Position numbers and translations under genes: made by a program. From Willaertia magna (taxonomy: Eukaryota; Heterolobosea; Eutetramitea; Acrasida; Naegleriidae), in the NCBI GenBank assembly GCA_902984215.1, contig CADWAF010003437.1:1-16792 (forward strand): a stretch of DNA of 16,792 bases. The letters are read 5' to 3'. Numbering within the stretch: position 1 is the first letter of the stretch; each line of letters opens with the position of its first letter. Below, one piece after another: positions 9,600 to 16,792 of this stretch. The notes below the pieces were generated by a model, which was not told the origin of the DNA, ran no database searches, and saw nothing but the letters and a program-made list of their open reading frames with translations.

Positions 9600-10470
9600 A
9601 AAGTTTAATTTAATTATTTAATAGTACTGAATAATATATTTTATATAAAAGTAGTATATTGTATTTTATTTGTGAATAAATTAAAGTTATTATTCTTTTA
9701 GATTATTTTTTTTAGGCTATTTTGAGTTAAATTTATTTAATAAAGATAAAACAAAGACTTTGACTGTGTTTAAAAATAAATTTTTTATATTTTTTATTCT
9801 TTTTACAATTAATATTTTTAAATAAAAGCAATTTCAAAATTTATAGAACATATGTTATAATAAAAATTATATTTCAATAGAAAATCTATATTTAATTACT
9901 TTAAATGATGTTTCTAATTAAGTTATGTTACCTTTAATAATTATTTTTATAAAACTAATACTGTTAAACAAAATAAATTTTTAATTGATTTGTTTTTAAT
10001 AAAAAAAAAAGCTAATATTTATTTAGAAAACTGAAAATTTTTACAACTTAATAATATAATACTTAAAAAATCAATTTGCAAAACAAAGTTTTTTCTTAAT
10101 AAGTATTTAATTTATTTTTTATTTATAATTTTTAAAAAAACTACAAAATAAAAAACTTTTACTTTACAATTTTCAATTAATATAACTATTACTAAATTTA
10201 TTATAGATGCTCTTTAAAAATTTTTTAAAAAAAAAAGAAAAAATAAATTTTTAAAAAAAAACTATAGATAAAATTATTGTTGATAAAATGTAGAAAAAAT
10301 AAGTATAATTTTGGTAAAATTAAGAATTTAATTTATTTAGTCGAAGTTTTTAAAGAGAACAAAGATATAAAAAATGTTTATTAAGATTATATTAAAAAAT
10401 TTATAATACTTACATTAATAGTCAAAAAACTTTAAACAATATGCTTGAAGTAGTTTTAATTAAAAAAATG

Positions 10471-10514
10471 GTAAGTTTTTATTAAAAATTTATATAATTT
10501 TTTATATTTTTCAG
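10471..10514 (+). other. Well-preserved 44-base intron in ORF2 of copy B
   Basis: GTAAGTTTTT at 10471 and TATTTTTCAG ending at 10514 are consensus spliceosomal sites, with protein-like sequence on both sides. It is A/T only between them and carries a decayed palindrome (AAATTTATATAA). Copy A has the intact palindrome but mutated splice sites (3699-3740). Confidence 0.55.
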
Positions 10515-10921
10515 AACAATTAATAAAAATGTTTAAAAAATATTATAAATTAGAAAATAAACATAATAATGATTTGAAATTTGATATTTTAAAGAAATTT
10601 TATAATATAATACTATTAAAAAAATTATAGTTCAAATTTATTATAATATTTAGGAACTATTTTTAAGATATAAAAAAAAATTTAAAATTATTAACAAATG
10701 GGTTCACTATTTTGTAAGTAATTTATTGTTTGTATTTTTTATTTTTATAATATATTGTTTACAATATTTCTTAAAAAAATCTTCTTAATTTAATATATCT
10801 TTATAACAGTAGTTTTAAAGTTAAAGGTTTTAATTTTATATTATAATTAAGTTGTGAAAAATAATTTTGTTGTTAATAAAAATAAAAAATTATACCTAAA
10901 TACCAGATAATGCAAAAGAAG

Positions 10922-10983
10922 ATAAGTTTTTTTAAAAAAAAAGTATAAATTTATACTGTTTTTATTATTTTTTAAATAAAAAG
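10922..10983 (+). other. Probable intron in ORF2 of copy B with palindrome
   Basis: ATAAGTTTTTTT (decayed GTAAGT; intact in copy A at 3997) begins it and AAAAAG ends it. The full GTATAAATTTATAC palindrome lies at 10943-10956 between an A-run and a T-rich tract. Confidence 0.5.
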
Positions 10984-11235
10984 TTATTAAGATTCTATAT
11001 AGTAAAAAAATTGAAAAATTAAATTATAGAATAAATATTAAAAAAAATGTTTATTTTTTAAATATTGTCTAATTTTTTAACTGTTGTTAAGATATTATTA
11101 TAAAATTTTATATATCTAATCTAAAAATTAATATAATAATTTATAATTTTTTCTTTAAGTTTTTATATAATAATATTAAATCAAAGTTTGTAAAACTTAA
11201 TATTTATATCATTTTGACCAAATATTTAATAAATA

Positions 11236-11403
11236 ATAAGTTTTTTTTAAACAAAAGAATATAAATTTATACTTTTTTATTATTTTTAAATTAAATTAAT
11301 TTGTATAAATTTATATTTATTTTAATATTTAAAACATAAAGTTTTTTAAAATGTATTGCTTTAAAATTAAGTGTAAATTAAAAAGTTTTATTATTGTTTT
11401 CAG
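11236..11403 (+). other. Probable intron in ORF2 of copy B with two palindromes
   Basis: ATAAGTTTTTTTT (decayed GTAAGT) to TTATTGTTTTCAG ending at 11403. It contains palindromes at 11260-11271 and 11304-11315, at the same places as in copy A. Confidence 0.5.
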
Positions 11404-12234
11404 AATTAAATTAGTTATAAGTTATAAAATAAATAAAAAAATGTAATTAAATATATTTCAAATTTTTATAATAAATTAATGAGCAAATTTTATAATATTT
11501 AAATAAAATCTGATTTAAGGAGTAATTTAAAAGTTAGTTATATAAAAGACTTTATTAATAAAATGTTTAATATTTAAAAAGTTTTTTTAAATTTAAGTTT
11601 AATAATTAGATTAAATAAAGAATTTATTATTAATATTATTAATATATTTATTTCATTTAAAACATTTTTTTTAATATCTTTTTTAATATCAATATTTCTT
11701 TAATTAAGAGATAAAATAATGAATTTGTAAAAATATTTAATAATATAAATAAACATAATTAACAAACTTTTAACATAATTATTTATGATTTGCTTTATGG
11801 AATTTTTGAAGAAAATTATGATATAAAGTTATTACTTAAAAATTTATAACTTTTAATTAACAACTGGTACAATACTTTTAATAATTTTGGTACCACATGG
11901 GTTTTTTTATAAAGATTATGATAAGTATAATTTTTTTAATATTTTGAAAGAAAAGATAAAAAAAGAAAAATGTTTTAGTTTTTATTTTTAAATTTAATAT
12001 AAAACTTATTCAAAATATTATTACTGGGCTATATATTATAAGTTTAAAAATATAATTATTTATTTTCTTACTAATTTATCAAAGGTTTATATAGATTATA
12101 ATTTATGTTATGGTTATAATTTTTATTTTATTTAAATTTAAATTTAAATTTTTAATCTATGAATATTCAAATATTAATATTAACAATAATTAAAAAATTT
12201 TTCTATTAATTACATATTTACTTTACATGTTTTT

Positions 12235-12285
12235 AATTTTAAATGGTTTAATTTTTAATTTTAAATGGTTTAATTTTTAATTTAA
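12235..12285. repeat. 22-base tandem duplication in ORF2 of copy B
   Basis: The unit aaatggtttaatttttaatttt occurs at 12241-12262 and again, incomplete, from 12263. Copy A has a single diverged equivalent near 5315-5345. The 22-base length shifts the frame, so it arose after the gene had died or helped kill it. Confidence 0.6.
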
Positions 12286-12808
12286 TTTTAATATAGATAT
12301 TACTTGCTTTAATAATAAAAAAAATATATTGGTTTCAAAATTAATAAATATTAACATAAAATGACAGTTAATAAATTAAAAATAACTATAGTTAATATTT
12401 AAAAAAAATATAAATATTTTTTCAATTTTATATCTATAGTTTCTTTTAATATTTATTGTTAAAAAAGTTTAAAAACTACAATAAAAAAAACTACAATAAA
12501 AAAATATTAAAAGTCAAAACAAAAAATAAAAAAAAATTACTGAATCAGTTTTTAAATAAAAAAAGTAAAAATAATTTATTTTTTAAAAATATATAGATTG
12601 AAAAATTTTAATGGTTTTTAAGTAAGAAGAAAAAGAAGAAGAAGATAAAAAAAGTTAAAAATTATTAATTAAAAAGCTAAAAAAAAAGAATAATAATTAA
12701 ATAATTTTATAAGAAGAAAGATTTAATAGAAAAAATAAATAATATATACTTATCAACCAATAAATTAAAATTTTCTTTTAAAAATATTTTTTTTTAAAAA
12801 AAAAGCAG

Positions 12809-12975
12809 TATAAATTTATTTATTTTTTTTTTTTTTGTTAATTTTTTTATTATTTAAAATATTAGCAAAAGTAATATAAATTTATATTGGTTGTTTGTTT
12901 TTATTGAATAAAAAGAGTATAAATTTATACTTTTTTATTTTATTTTTAGAATTATAAAAATTGTATAAATTTATA
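12809..12975. repeat. Palindrome cluster at the right end of copy B
   Basis: Exact TATAAATTTATA lies at 12875-12886, 12918-12929 (full GTATAAATTTATAC at 12917-12930) and 12964-12975. A decayed one (TATAAATTTATT) lies at about 12809. It matches the series at 5779-5940 of copy A and lies just after the Lys/Glu-rich end of ORF2. Confidence 0.8.
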
Positions 12976-13205
12976 TTTTTTTTTAATGTTTTTTTAGGTT
13001 TTATATAATATTTTATAGTTAAAACAATAATTAATATTTATAATTTATTTAAACATATCTAAAATTATGTTTTAAAAAAAAAAAGAAATTTTTGAAAAAA
13101 GTTATTTTAAGATATTTTATTGAGAATTTTTTTATTTTATTTTTGCATAAAAATAGAGAAAATTGTATATAATTTTATGTACAATTATTATGGAACTGCT
13201 AAGTT

Positions 13206-13860
13206 GTATAATGATAATTTAAAAAAAATAATTATTATTTCTATAAAAAATAATATAATTTATTTTTTTAATAATTATATATTTATAAATTAATAAAAAG
13301 TAAATTGTTAAATTTAAATTATATATTTTAGAAGAATAAATTAGATGATGATAAAAATAATGAGAATAATATATAAAGATATAATAAAATTAATAAATAA
13401 TAATAAAAAAATATAACTTTTACCACCAGAGTTCAATAAAAGTAAGTTTATTTAAAAAAAATTAATAATAAAAAATAAAATTATAATCTATAAATTAATT
13501 AATAAAATAATGAAAAAATATTAATAAAATTAAATAATCAAAACAAGAATTAACTATAAAAGAATTTATTAAAAAAGATAGTAATAATGATATTAATTAT
13601 ACTCATTATTATATTAGACAATTATTATTTAAAATGACTGATAAAATTATATGTACATTTGAATTATGGAAAAATTATTTTGAAAAATATTTACAACAAA
13701 AAGAACTAGAAGATAATTGTAATAATTATATTAATAATTTAAATATTAATAAATTTAAATATTAATCAAAGTAATTTAATAAAATTTATGAAATAAAGAA
13801 ATATTTTTAAATAGTAGATACAATAATAAATTTATAAACTTATTTGTAAAGTCTTTGGAA
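13206..13860 (+). pseudogene. AT-rich stretch with a separate coding relic
   Basis: Not homologous to the twin elements. A stop-free plus-strand frame spans 13538-13765 (75 codons to a TAA at 13763-13765): SKQELTIKEFIKKDSNNDIN near its start and FELWKNYFEKYLQQKELED further on. Only an internal ATG (13634) is available. Just upstream, in another frame, is LPPEFNKSKFI (about 13418-13450). A motif of that sort followed by a helical segment is reminiscent of the N-terminal part of Ty3-type Gag proteins. That is a weak resemblance from memory and not a call. Further short protein-like runs reach about 13950. It may be a fragment of another dead element or a lost exon. The stretch 13206-13400 shows nothing. 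Confidence 0.35.
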
Positions 13861-14331
13861 GTAAAATTTGTTAATGGTTGGTTTAATGTTACTAAAAACA
13901 GATGTTAGAAGATTATATTTTATTGAAAAGTAAACATTATCTAAAATACGACTAAACAACTTTGAATTAAACCAGTAGTTCTTTATTAAGCTACTGTTGT
14001 AACATATTAATGTCGTTTTCCATATGTGTAATTTTCAAAGATTATCTTTTAGAGATAAAACACCCGCAACAACTACTACAATACAATAATCAGAACTAAC
14101 CGTTGTTAGTACCGGTCTGGAGTAGCTAACATTCTCGTAAAATTTTTTGTGGCCATAAAGAAGATTGTCACATGATTTGCTTGCCTACTAAAAAAAACCC
14201 ATAAAAGCGTAATGGATTTCATTTGAATTCTAATTCTAAGCCTGTCTGGCCCGTGGAGAGTGTAAGAATCATTTACAAATTAACTCCTCTTTGTAAAATA
14301 CTCCTTTAACACTTCCAATTAAACGAAAAAA
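13861..14331. promoter_or_regulatory. Gene-like-composition upstream region of the 14332 ORF
   Basis: Base composition changes abruptly here: G and C become common, including CpG, unlike the preceding 13 kb. No convincing protein is seen on either strand. A stop-free minus-strand run of about 50 codons (about 14190-14040, containing SYSRPVLTTVSSDY) has no start and no neighbours. The position suggests promoter and 5' untranslated sequence for the plus-strand ORF. CCATAAAAGC at about 14199-14208 could serve as a TATA-like element about 125 bases before its ATG, and AAACGAAAAAAATG gives an A-rich start context. Confidence 0.4.
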
Positions 14332-14730
14332 ATGTACCACCTCAAACAAAATAATTTGTTAATCATTGTTCTTCTTACCTTAATACTTTTGCAATCAAGA
14401 TCACTTTTAAAAGAAGTTAAGGCAATATCTTTAAGGAAACACACCAGTGTTCGTCATGAATCAAGAAATCAATTAACCACAACTACAACTGCCACTACAT
14501 TAAATAAATTAGAAACCACACAACAATTAAATATTACACAAATTTCTACCAATTCCTATTCCACTGTTCAATTAGAGAGAAATCAGTTCGCAATATTTTA
14601 TATTGATATTCCTGCAGATAATTTCTTAAATTCCTTCTCTTTACAATTCCATTATTCTCTCTTTTATTTAATTTATCATTGTCTTGTTTTTCGTTGTTTG
14701 AACTATTATTGTTTTTTAAACTATTGTTGA
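14332..14730 (+). CDS. Putative secreted protein with signal peptide (probably truncated)
   Basis: 132 codons from an ATG in a favourable A-rich context (AAAAAAATG). Residues 8-20 are a strongly hydrophobic core (LLIIVLLTLILL after a basic MYHLKQNN). With a likely cleavage near VKA at 29-31, this is a typical secretory signal peptide. Residues 49-56 are Thr-rich, followed by a Gln/Thr/Ser-rich linker and a beta-strand-like segment LERNQFAIFYIDIPADN (81-97). Such a strand occurs in extracellular beta-sandwich domains, but this is too short to assign. After residue about 97 the sequence turns into Phe/Tyr/Leu/Cys-rich text that is the antisense of an Asn/Lys-rich minus-strand ORF. The real product therefore probably ends or splices near 14625. 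The gene may be a truncated fragment. No homologue recognised. Confidence 0.45.
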   Translation: MYHLKQNNLLIIVLLTLILLQSRSLLKEVKAISLRKHTSVRHESRNQLTTTTTATTLNKLETTQQLNITQISTNSYSTVQLERNQFAIFYIDIPADNFLNSFSLQFHYSLFYLIYHCLVFRCLNYYCFLNYC

Positions 14731-14896
14731 CATTAATCGATTGATAATTATCAATTTCGGAATTTATATTACTTTCTTTAAATTTGCTACTGTTCATTAG
14801 ATTGGAGCTATTACTAATCTCTTGATTGACTATTATTTCTGTCACTTCTTTAGTTGGCTTTGTACTCGACAATGATGAACTAAAAGTAGTATGCAT
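14546..14896 (-). CDS. Asn/Ser-rich hydrophilic hypothetical protein
   Basis: 116 codons, ATG at 14894-14896 preceded by an A-rich run, stop at 14546-14548. It has no signal peptide or membrane segment. Residues 1-50 are Ser/Thr/Glu/Asn-rich, 52-85 are strongly Asn/Lys-rich (NVNNSLKNNNSSNNEKQDND), and 86-116 look more ordered (LRNYLQEYQYKILRTDF). This composition is normal for disordered regions in very AT-rich eukaryotes. It overlaps the plus-strand ORF by 185 bases, and both are unlikely to be coding over the overlap. Codons 1-85 lie largely in the better half of the conflict for this strand. Its start is 109 bases beyond the stop of the hybrid-cluster protein gene on the same strand. Function unknown; it could also be a first exon. 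Confidence 0.4.
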   Translation of the reverse strand: MHTTFSSSLSSTKPTKEVTEIIVNQEISNSSNLMNSSKFKESNINSEIDNYQSINVNNSLKNNNSSNNEKQDNDKLNKRENNGIVKRRNLRNYLQEYQYKILRTDFSLIEQWNRNW

Positions 14897-15005
14897 TATT
14901 TTTTTTTAAAAATTATTTACAATGTAATTTAAAAGATTACAATAATATTAAAATAATATTTATATAATTTACAAATAACAAAACAATCCCTTAAAAATAA
15001 ATCAT
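14897..15005. other. AT-rich 3' flank of the hybrid-cluster protein gene
   Basis: A/T-rich spacer between the stop of the hybrid-cluster gene and the start of the next minus-strand ORF. GTAATTTAAAAGATTAC (about 14925-14941) is a small inverted repeat. It would hold the 3' end of the hybrid-cluster transcript; no clear polyadenylation signal is seen on the minus strand. Confidence 0.4.
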
Positions 15006-16792
15006 TTACTTTCCCTCTTGCATTGCCTTTAAATCTTGTGCTTCATTCTTATAACCAATTGGATGTAAATCAAATGTTTTAACTAAAAACTCTAAAGTAG
15101 AAGGTGGAATAAATGCAGGTAAATTTGGACCAATACGAATTCTAGTAAAACCTAATTTCAATAATGTCAAGAAAATAACAACTGCTTTTTGTTCAAACCA
15201 AGAAATAACTAAATTTAAAGGTAATTGATTTAAATCTTTTGTACCAAATGCACTAGCTAATGCATTTGCAACAACAACTGCACTATATGCATCATTACAT
15301 TGACCTAAATCTAATAATCTAGGTAATGCAACTTCTTGATTTGTTTTTGGATCAATTGTTGTAACTGTACCAAAATCTAACTTATTAAATCTATATTTAG
15401 CACAACCTAATGTTAAAATTACATTATCTTTAGGTAATGATTGAGCAATTGTTTTGTAATAACTTCTTTCACCTTCATTACCATCACAACCACCAATTAA
15501 AAAGAATCTTTTAATATCACCTCTTTTAACTGCATTAACAATAACATCAGCAATACCTAAAAGTGTATGATGTCCAAATCCAGTCATCACAAACTCTTCT
15601 TTTTGTCCATTACTTGCAATTGTTTCTGGAAAACCTTCTACTTCTAATGCTTTATTAATTAACTCTGAATAATCTCTACTTTCTAAATGTTTAACACCTG
15701 GCCAACCAACTACATGTGTTGTAAAGATTCTATCTTTATATTGTTTTCTAGGTTCAATAATACAATTAGTTGTCATTAAAATTGCACCCTTAAAATTAGA
15801 GAATTCAATCTTTTGTTGTTGCCATGCACCACCATAATTACCAATTAAATGTTTAAACTTTTTAATTTCTGGATAACCATGTGCAGGTAATAATTCACCA
15901 TGTGTATAAACATTTATACCCTTTCCTTCCGTTTGTTTTAATACTTCATATAAATCACCAATATCATGTCCACTTACTAAAATTGATTTACCTGGAATTG
16001 GTTGTGTTTTCACTTTAGTTGGTGTTGGATGTCCAAATGTATCATTACTTCCTTTATCTAATAATTGCATAGTTCTAATATTTACTTCACCACATCTTAA
16101 ACACATATTAATAATATCATTATCATTATTTGGTTGTATTTTACCATCAGGTGACATTCCAGCTAATAATGTCATTGCTTCTCTAATAAAATCTGTAACT
16201 GTAATATCTGTTTGATGTAATAAAGCAGCTTCCTCTGTATAAGCACATAATCCTTTAATTCCATATTGTAATAATTCTCTTAATGCATTGGTATCTTTTC
16301 CATAATAATTATTGTGTTCTAATACACCAACACGTTTACCCATTTCAACTAAATGTTCAATATCTTTCTTTTCAATCATTTCATGAATATTTAATTTAAT
16401 TAATTCATTATATTCTTCAGGTAATTTATTTTGTAATAAATTATTTTTTGTAAAGTTAGTTAAACCTTCACATTCTTTTAAATATTCAACAAATCTAGCT
16501 TCATCAAAATTTACGTTAGTTAATGTAGCATACATTGCTCTTAAAATAAAATCATCAATCTTTTCAAATTCTTTAGAAGATATTGAAGTATTAGCCTTTC
16601 TTGCATAATGAGCTAATGCACATAATTGTCTAGTTTGATAAATTAATAAATCTTGCATTGCTGCAACGGATGGTGTTTTACCACAATTACCAATAGTGGT
16701 ACAACCTGTACCGTTTTGTGTTTGTTCACATTGGAAACAAAACATTGCACCTTGTTGATGGTTAGCAGTGTTTAAGTTAGTGGCAGTTGCTG
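15006..16792 (-). CDS. hcp: Hybrid-cluster protein (prismane, hydroxylamine-reductase type), class I; 5' partial
   Basis: Iron-sulfur redox enzyme of the Hcp family, linked to nitric oxide and hydroxylamine reduction and to nitrosative or peroxide stress in anaerobes. Counting from MFCFQ (ATG at 16743-16745) it has 579 residues, near the size of class I members. The N-terminal cluster motif is C3-x2-C6-x8-C15-x5-C21, the class I spacing for a [4Fe-4S] cluster. All expected hybrid-cluster ligands can be seen: H260 (SGHD), E284 (HGELLPAHGYP), C328 (TTNC), C420 (GGCDGNEGER), C448 (LGCAKYRFN), C483 (GQCNDAYS), E518 and K520 (WFEQKA). The frame stays open upstream of this Met to the window edge (ATATNLNTANHQQGA), so the protein is probably longer, with a leader or fused part. 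No intron is visible. It stands alone on its strand, with no reductase (Hcr) partner in view. Presence in a eukaryote is usually explained by bacterial transfer. Confidence 0.96.
   Translation of the reverse strand, partial: ATATNLNTANHQQGAMFCFQCEQTQNGTGCTTIGNCGKTPSVAAMQDLLIYQTRQLCALAHYARKANTSISSKEFEKIDDFILRAMYATLTNVNFDEARFVEYLKECEGLTNFTKNNLLQNKLPEEYNELIKLNIHEMIEKKDIEHLVEMGKRVGVLEHNNYYGKDTNALRELLQYGIKGLCAYTEEAALLHQTDITVTDFIREAMTLLAGMSPDGKIQPNNDNDIINMCLRCGEVNIRTMQLLDKGSNDTFGHPTPTKVKTQPIPGKSILVSGHDIGDLYEVLKQTEGKGINVYTHGELLPAHGYPEIKKFKHLIGNYGGAWQQQKIEFSNFKGAILMTTNCIIEPRKQYKDRIFTTHVVGWPGVKHLESRDYSELINKALEVEGFPETIASNGQKEEFVMTGFGHHTLLGIADVIVNAVKRGDIKRFFLIGGCDGNEGERSYYKTIAQSLPKDNVILTLGCAKYRFNKLDFGTVTTIDPKTNQEVALPRLLDLGQCNDAYSAVVVANALASAFGTKDLNQLPLNLVISWFEQKAVVIFLTLLKLGFTRIRIGPNLPAFIPPSTLEFLVKTFDLHPIGYKNEAQDLKAMQEGK

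Larger units (their letters stand above)
9600..12790 (+). pseudogene. ORF2 relic of copy B (longer copy)
   Basis: Plus-strand relic homologous to 3244-5765 but with extra coding. Readable pieces include VFKENKDIKNVY (about 10347-10382), TYINSQKTLNNMLEVVLIKK (about 10409-10467), EQLIKMFKKYYKLENKHNND (just after the intron, about 10514-10573) and KSDLRSNLKVSYIKDFINK (about 11506-11562). NNWYNTFNNFGTTWVF (about 11860-11905) and a Lys/Glu-rich end (about 12620-12700) follow. Stops are largely TAA/TAG at Gln positions. Single-base indels also break the frame, for example an extra T near 9700. The reading frame does not pass cleanly across the best intron, so at least one more indel is needed. I know no family that matches; DNA-binding or nuclease functions would be guesses. 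Confidence 0.6.
7245..13205. mobile_element. Decayed two-gene mobile element, copy B (left-truncated)
   Basis: Second copy of the element described at 800-6170, in the same orientation. It is the more complete copy over the centre. It keeps the ORF1 start region, the divergent intergenic region and blocks of ORF1 and ORF2 missing from copy A. Its left end stops inside ORF1: homology to copy A ends at about 7245, after the codons for FDDCKDILL, where copy A reads FDKYRDILL and then continues. Its right end matches copy A to about 13200. Near that end an imperfect inverted repeat, AATTGTATA...TGTACAATT, occurs at about 13163-13188. No terminal repeats or target-site duplication could be found. 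Confidence 0.7.

Noticed and set aside
1882..12975. CRISPR-like array
   Set aside because: The repeat is a 12-14 base palindrome at irregular spacing, in several separate clusters, with no unique spacers of constant length, and the host looks eukaryotic.
14040..14190. Minus-strand 50-codon open stretch as a gene
   Set aside because: No start codon, no adjoining coding sequence on that strand; more likely upstream sequence of the plus-strand ORF.
15006..16745. Class II (E. coli-type) hybrid-cluster protein or carbon monoxide dehydrogenase
   Set aside because: The cysteine spacing C-x2-C-x8-C-x5-C is the class I pattern rather than the longer class II spacing, and the Glu/Lys pair WFEQKA marks Hcp rather than CO dehydrogenase.
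1..16792. tRNA, rRNA or other structured RNA genes
   Set aside because: Scanning by eye for T-arm (GTTCRA-type) sequences and GC-containing stems found no candidate; nearly all of the window is too AT-rich.

Overview
The window looks like a piece of the nuclear genome of an extremely AT-rich, anaerobic eukaryote. The best guess is an anaerobic gut fungus (Neocallimastigomycota). This rests on three things: long A/T-only stretches between genes, low-complexity Asn/Gln/Ser/Thr-rich proteins with A-rich start contexts and GTAAGT...CAG introns in relics, and one convincing intact gene, a hybrid-cluster protein (prismane/Hcp) typical of anaerobes. This is inference; other AT-rich anaerobic protists are not excluded.

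Layout. At 1-165 is the 3' end of a Gly/Ser/Asn/Gln-rich protein. About 0.8-13.2 kb is a graveyard of mobile DNA. Two direct copies of the same large element can be aligned by eye: copy A (about 0.8-6.17 kb) and copy B (about 7.25-13.2 kb). Each holds two divergent decayed genes. ORF1 runs leftward on the minus strand and ORF2 rightward on the plus strand, with remnants of introns. The copies differ almost only by transitions, and ORF1 and ORF2 are broken mainly by TAA/TAG where Gln (CAA/CAG) would be expected. That is the picture left by C-to-T decay such as repeat-induced point mutation or 5-methylcytosine deamination. A short palindrome, GTATAAATTTATAC (core TATAAATTTATA, 27 exact copies counted by hand), is scattered through both copies. 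It sits in predicted introns, in the divergent promoter region, in a spacer within ORF1 and at the outer ends of the genes.

About 6.2-7.2 kb (between the copies) and about 13.2-13.9 kb hold other, even less readable relics. From about 13.85 kb the composition changes sharply to gene-like DNA. There lie a plus-strand ORF with a signal peptide (14332-14730), overlapped antisense by an Asn/Ser-rich minus-strand ORF (14546-14896). These are followed by the hybrid-cluster protein gene (minus strand, 15006 to beyond the window edge), with all metal-cluster ligands present.

The living genes have no evident joint pathway. The hybrid-cluster protein would handle NO/hydroxylamine-type nitrosative or oxidative stress. 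The interest of the window is the decayed two-gene element and its palindrome system. I could not assign that element to a known transposon family.
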